NCBI GenBank assembly: GCA_026981855.1
Contig: JALSIB010000006.1
Location: 37,902-101,901 of the forward strand
Length of the DNA: 64,000 bases
Reading direction: 5' to 3'
Origin: Methylothermaceae bacterium
Lineage (GTDB): Bacteria; Pseudomonadota; Gammaproteobacteria; Methylococcales; Methylothermaceae
In this document: positions 63,521-64,000 of the stretch, piece after piece
How the letters are laid out: each line of letters starts with the position of its first letter
Position numbering within the stretch: the stretch's first letter is position 1
The notes under the pieces: generated by a model
What the model saw: only the letters and a program-made list of their open reading frames with translations
The model's database searches: none
What the model was told of the DNA's origin: nothing
Translations under genes and position numbers: made by a program

Positions 63521-63808
63521 TCATTCGATGACCTGGGGCACCAGATACAGCCCCGCCTCCACGGCCGGAGCGATGGCCTGGAACCGTTCCCGCTGGTTCC
63601 CTTCGGTCACTTCGTCCGGGCGCAGGCGCTGCGGTAGATCCAAGGGATGGGCCATGGGCTCGACTTCGCTGGTATCCACCGCATCCATCTGGGCGACGAA
63701 ATCCAGAATGCCGGACAAATCCCGGGCGTAACGTTCCGCCTCGGTCTGGTCTATCTTGATCCTGGCCAGTGTGGCGATTTTCAACACTTCGTCAATCGTC
63801 AACGACAT
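63521..63808 (-). CDS. gatC: Asp-tRNA(Asn)/Glu-tRNA(Gln) amidotransferase subunit C
   Basis: 95 residues, standard size. Small helical subunit that wraps GatA and GatB. Start MSLTIDEVLKIATLARIKI and later DLSGILDFVAQMDAVDTSEV, P-M-A-H-P are typical. GGAG lies about 7 bases before the ATG. First gene of the long leftward run ending at the zinc-ribbon gene. Confidence 0.95.
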   Translation of the reverse strand: MSLTIDEVLKIATLARIKIDQTEAERYARDLSGILDFVAQMDAVDTSEVEPMAHPLDLPQRLRPDEVTEGNQRERFQAIAPAVEAGLYLVPQVIE

Positions 63809-64000
63809 CACAATCTCCCTGAAACATTTTTCGAGATTTCCGCGGATCTCCCGCGCAATCCTATATGATAATGGATCTAGTGTCTCCCCAATTTTCCCAA
63901 GCGGTCAGCGCAAGGCATTGATATACGGATAAAAAGGGGTTCAAAACGAGAGGATCGGGGTTCCTGATCGGGTAAAATGTGTATAGCAATAACCCATTGA
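63809..64000. other. Intergenic region upstream of gatC
   Basis: About 190 bases without a gene. GTGTATAGCAATAA (63977-63990) or TAAAAT (63972) could be part of a rightward promoter for a gene beyond the window; TATCATATAGG on the minus strand (near 63861-63871) could be the gatC -10 region. Neither is certain. Confidence 0.4.

Overview
The window is a GC-rich chromosomal stretch from a gammaproteobacterium. Evidence for the lineage is the pgeF-clpB gene pair, the gatCAB order, a NasA-type assimilatory nitrate reductase next to a NarK/NrtP transporter and a PP2C-kinase fusion (an arrangement familiar from Pseudomonas and relatives), and regulatory sites of proteobacterial type (sigma-54/NtrC, Pho box, sigma-32). 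Genus cannot be fixed from the sequence.

Region 1 (1-20.8 kb) handles nitrate and molybdenum. It holds the end of a PhzF-family gene, then narGHJI, an EAL-domain protein, a Uma2-like protein and a hemerythrin-like protein, a TPR protein, nasA, a narK-type nitrate transporter, a phosphatase-kinase fusion and modABC for molybdate uptake. Both narG and narK carry the same promoter design: an NtrC-type palindrome, then a sigma-54 -24/-12 box about 40 bases before the start codon. This puts a membrane nitrate reductase that is usually respiratory under apparent nitrogen-limitation control. The nar operon is also interrupted twice by a repeat family, once with a GxxExxY gene inside and once without.

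Region 2 (20.8-31.8 kb) has an IS200/IS605-type element (tnpA, tnpB) between modA and tRNA-Cys/tRNA-Gly, then a macro-domain protein, an M18 aminopeptidase, an Ala-rich lipoprotein, an alkaline phosphatase with a three-unit Pho box, a lipoprotein, clpB with a sigma-32 promoter that overlaps the pgeF stop codon, and pgeF.

Region 3 (31.5-43.6 kb) is the most unusual. A leftward operon encodes two small secreted proteins (one with clear internal repeats), a CsgG-like outer-membrane lipoprotein fused to peptidoglycan-binding and DUF4384-like parts, a small lipoprotein, an OmpA-type protein and a GIN-domain protein. It resembles a curli/holdfast-type export system. Upstream is a 1.45 kb AT-rich gap holding a GC-rich, strongly folded 260-base element that looks like a large structured RNA. 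After it comes a rightward cluster: a DUF1611-like P-loop protein, an ABC exporter, an alpha/beta hydrolase, an AspH-type hydroxylase and an OprO/OprP-type porin.

Region 4 (43.6-53.8 kb) has a caspase-like lipoprotein with Sel1 repeats and a long coiled coil, facing a leftward operon of sigma factor, zinc-finger anti-sigma factor, M48 protease, O-antigen-ligase-like protein and autotransporter. A lipoprotein hydrolase follows.

Region 5 (53.9-64 kb) has purD, a glycine-zipper lipoprotein and a tightly coupled leftward run gatC-gatA-gatB-TPR protein-J protein-GrpE-like-Hsp70-zinc ribbon. The last five genes after gatB overlap start-to-stop and form a dedicated second Hsp70 machine whose J domain has PPD instead of HPD.

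Coordinates of short sites were counted by hand and may be off by one base.
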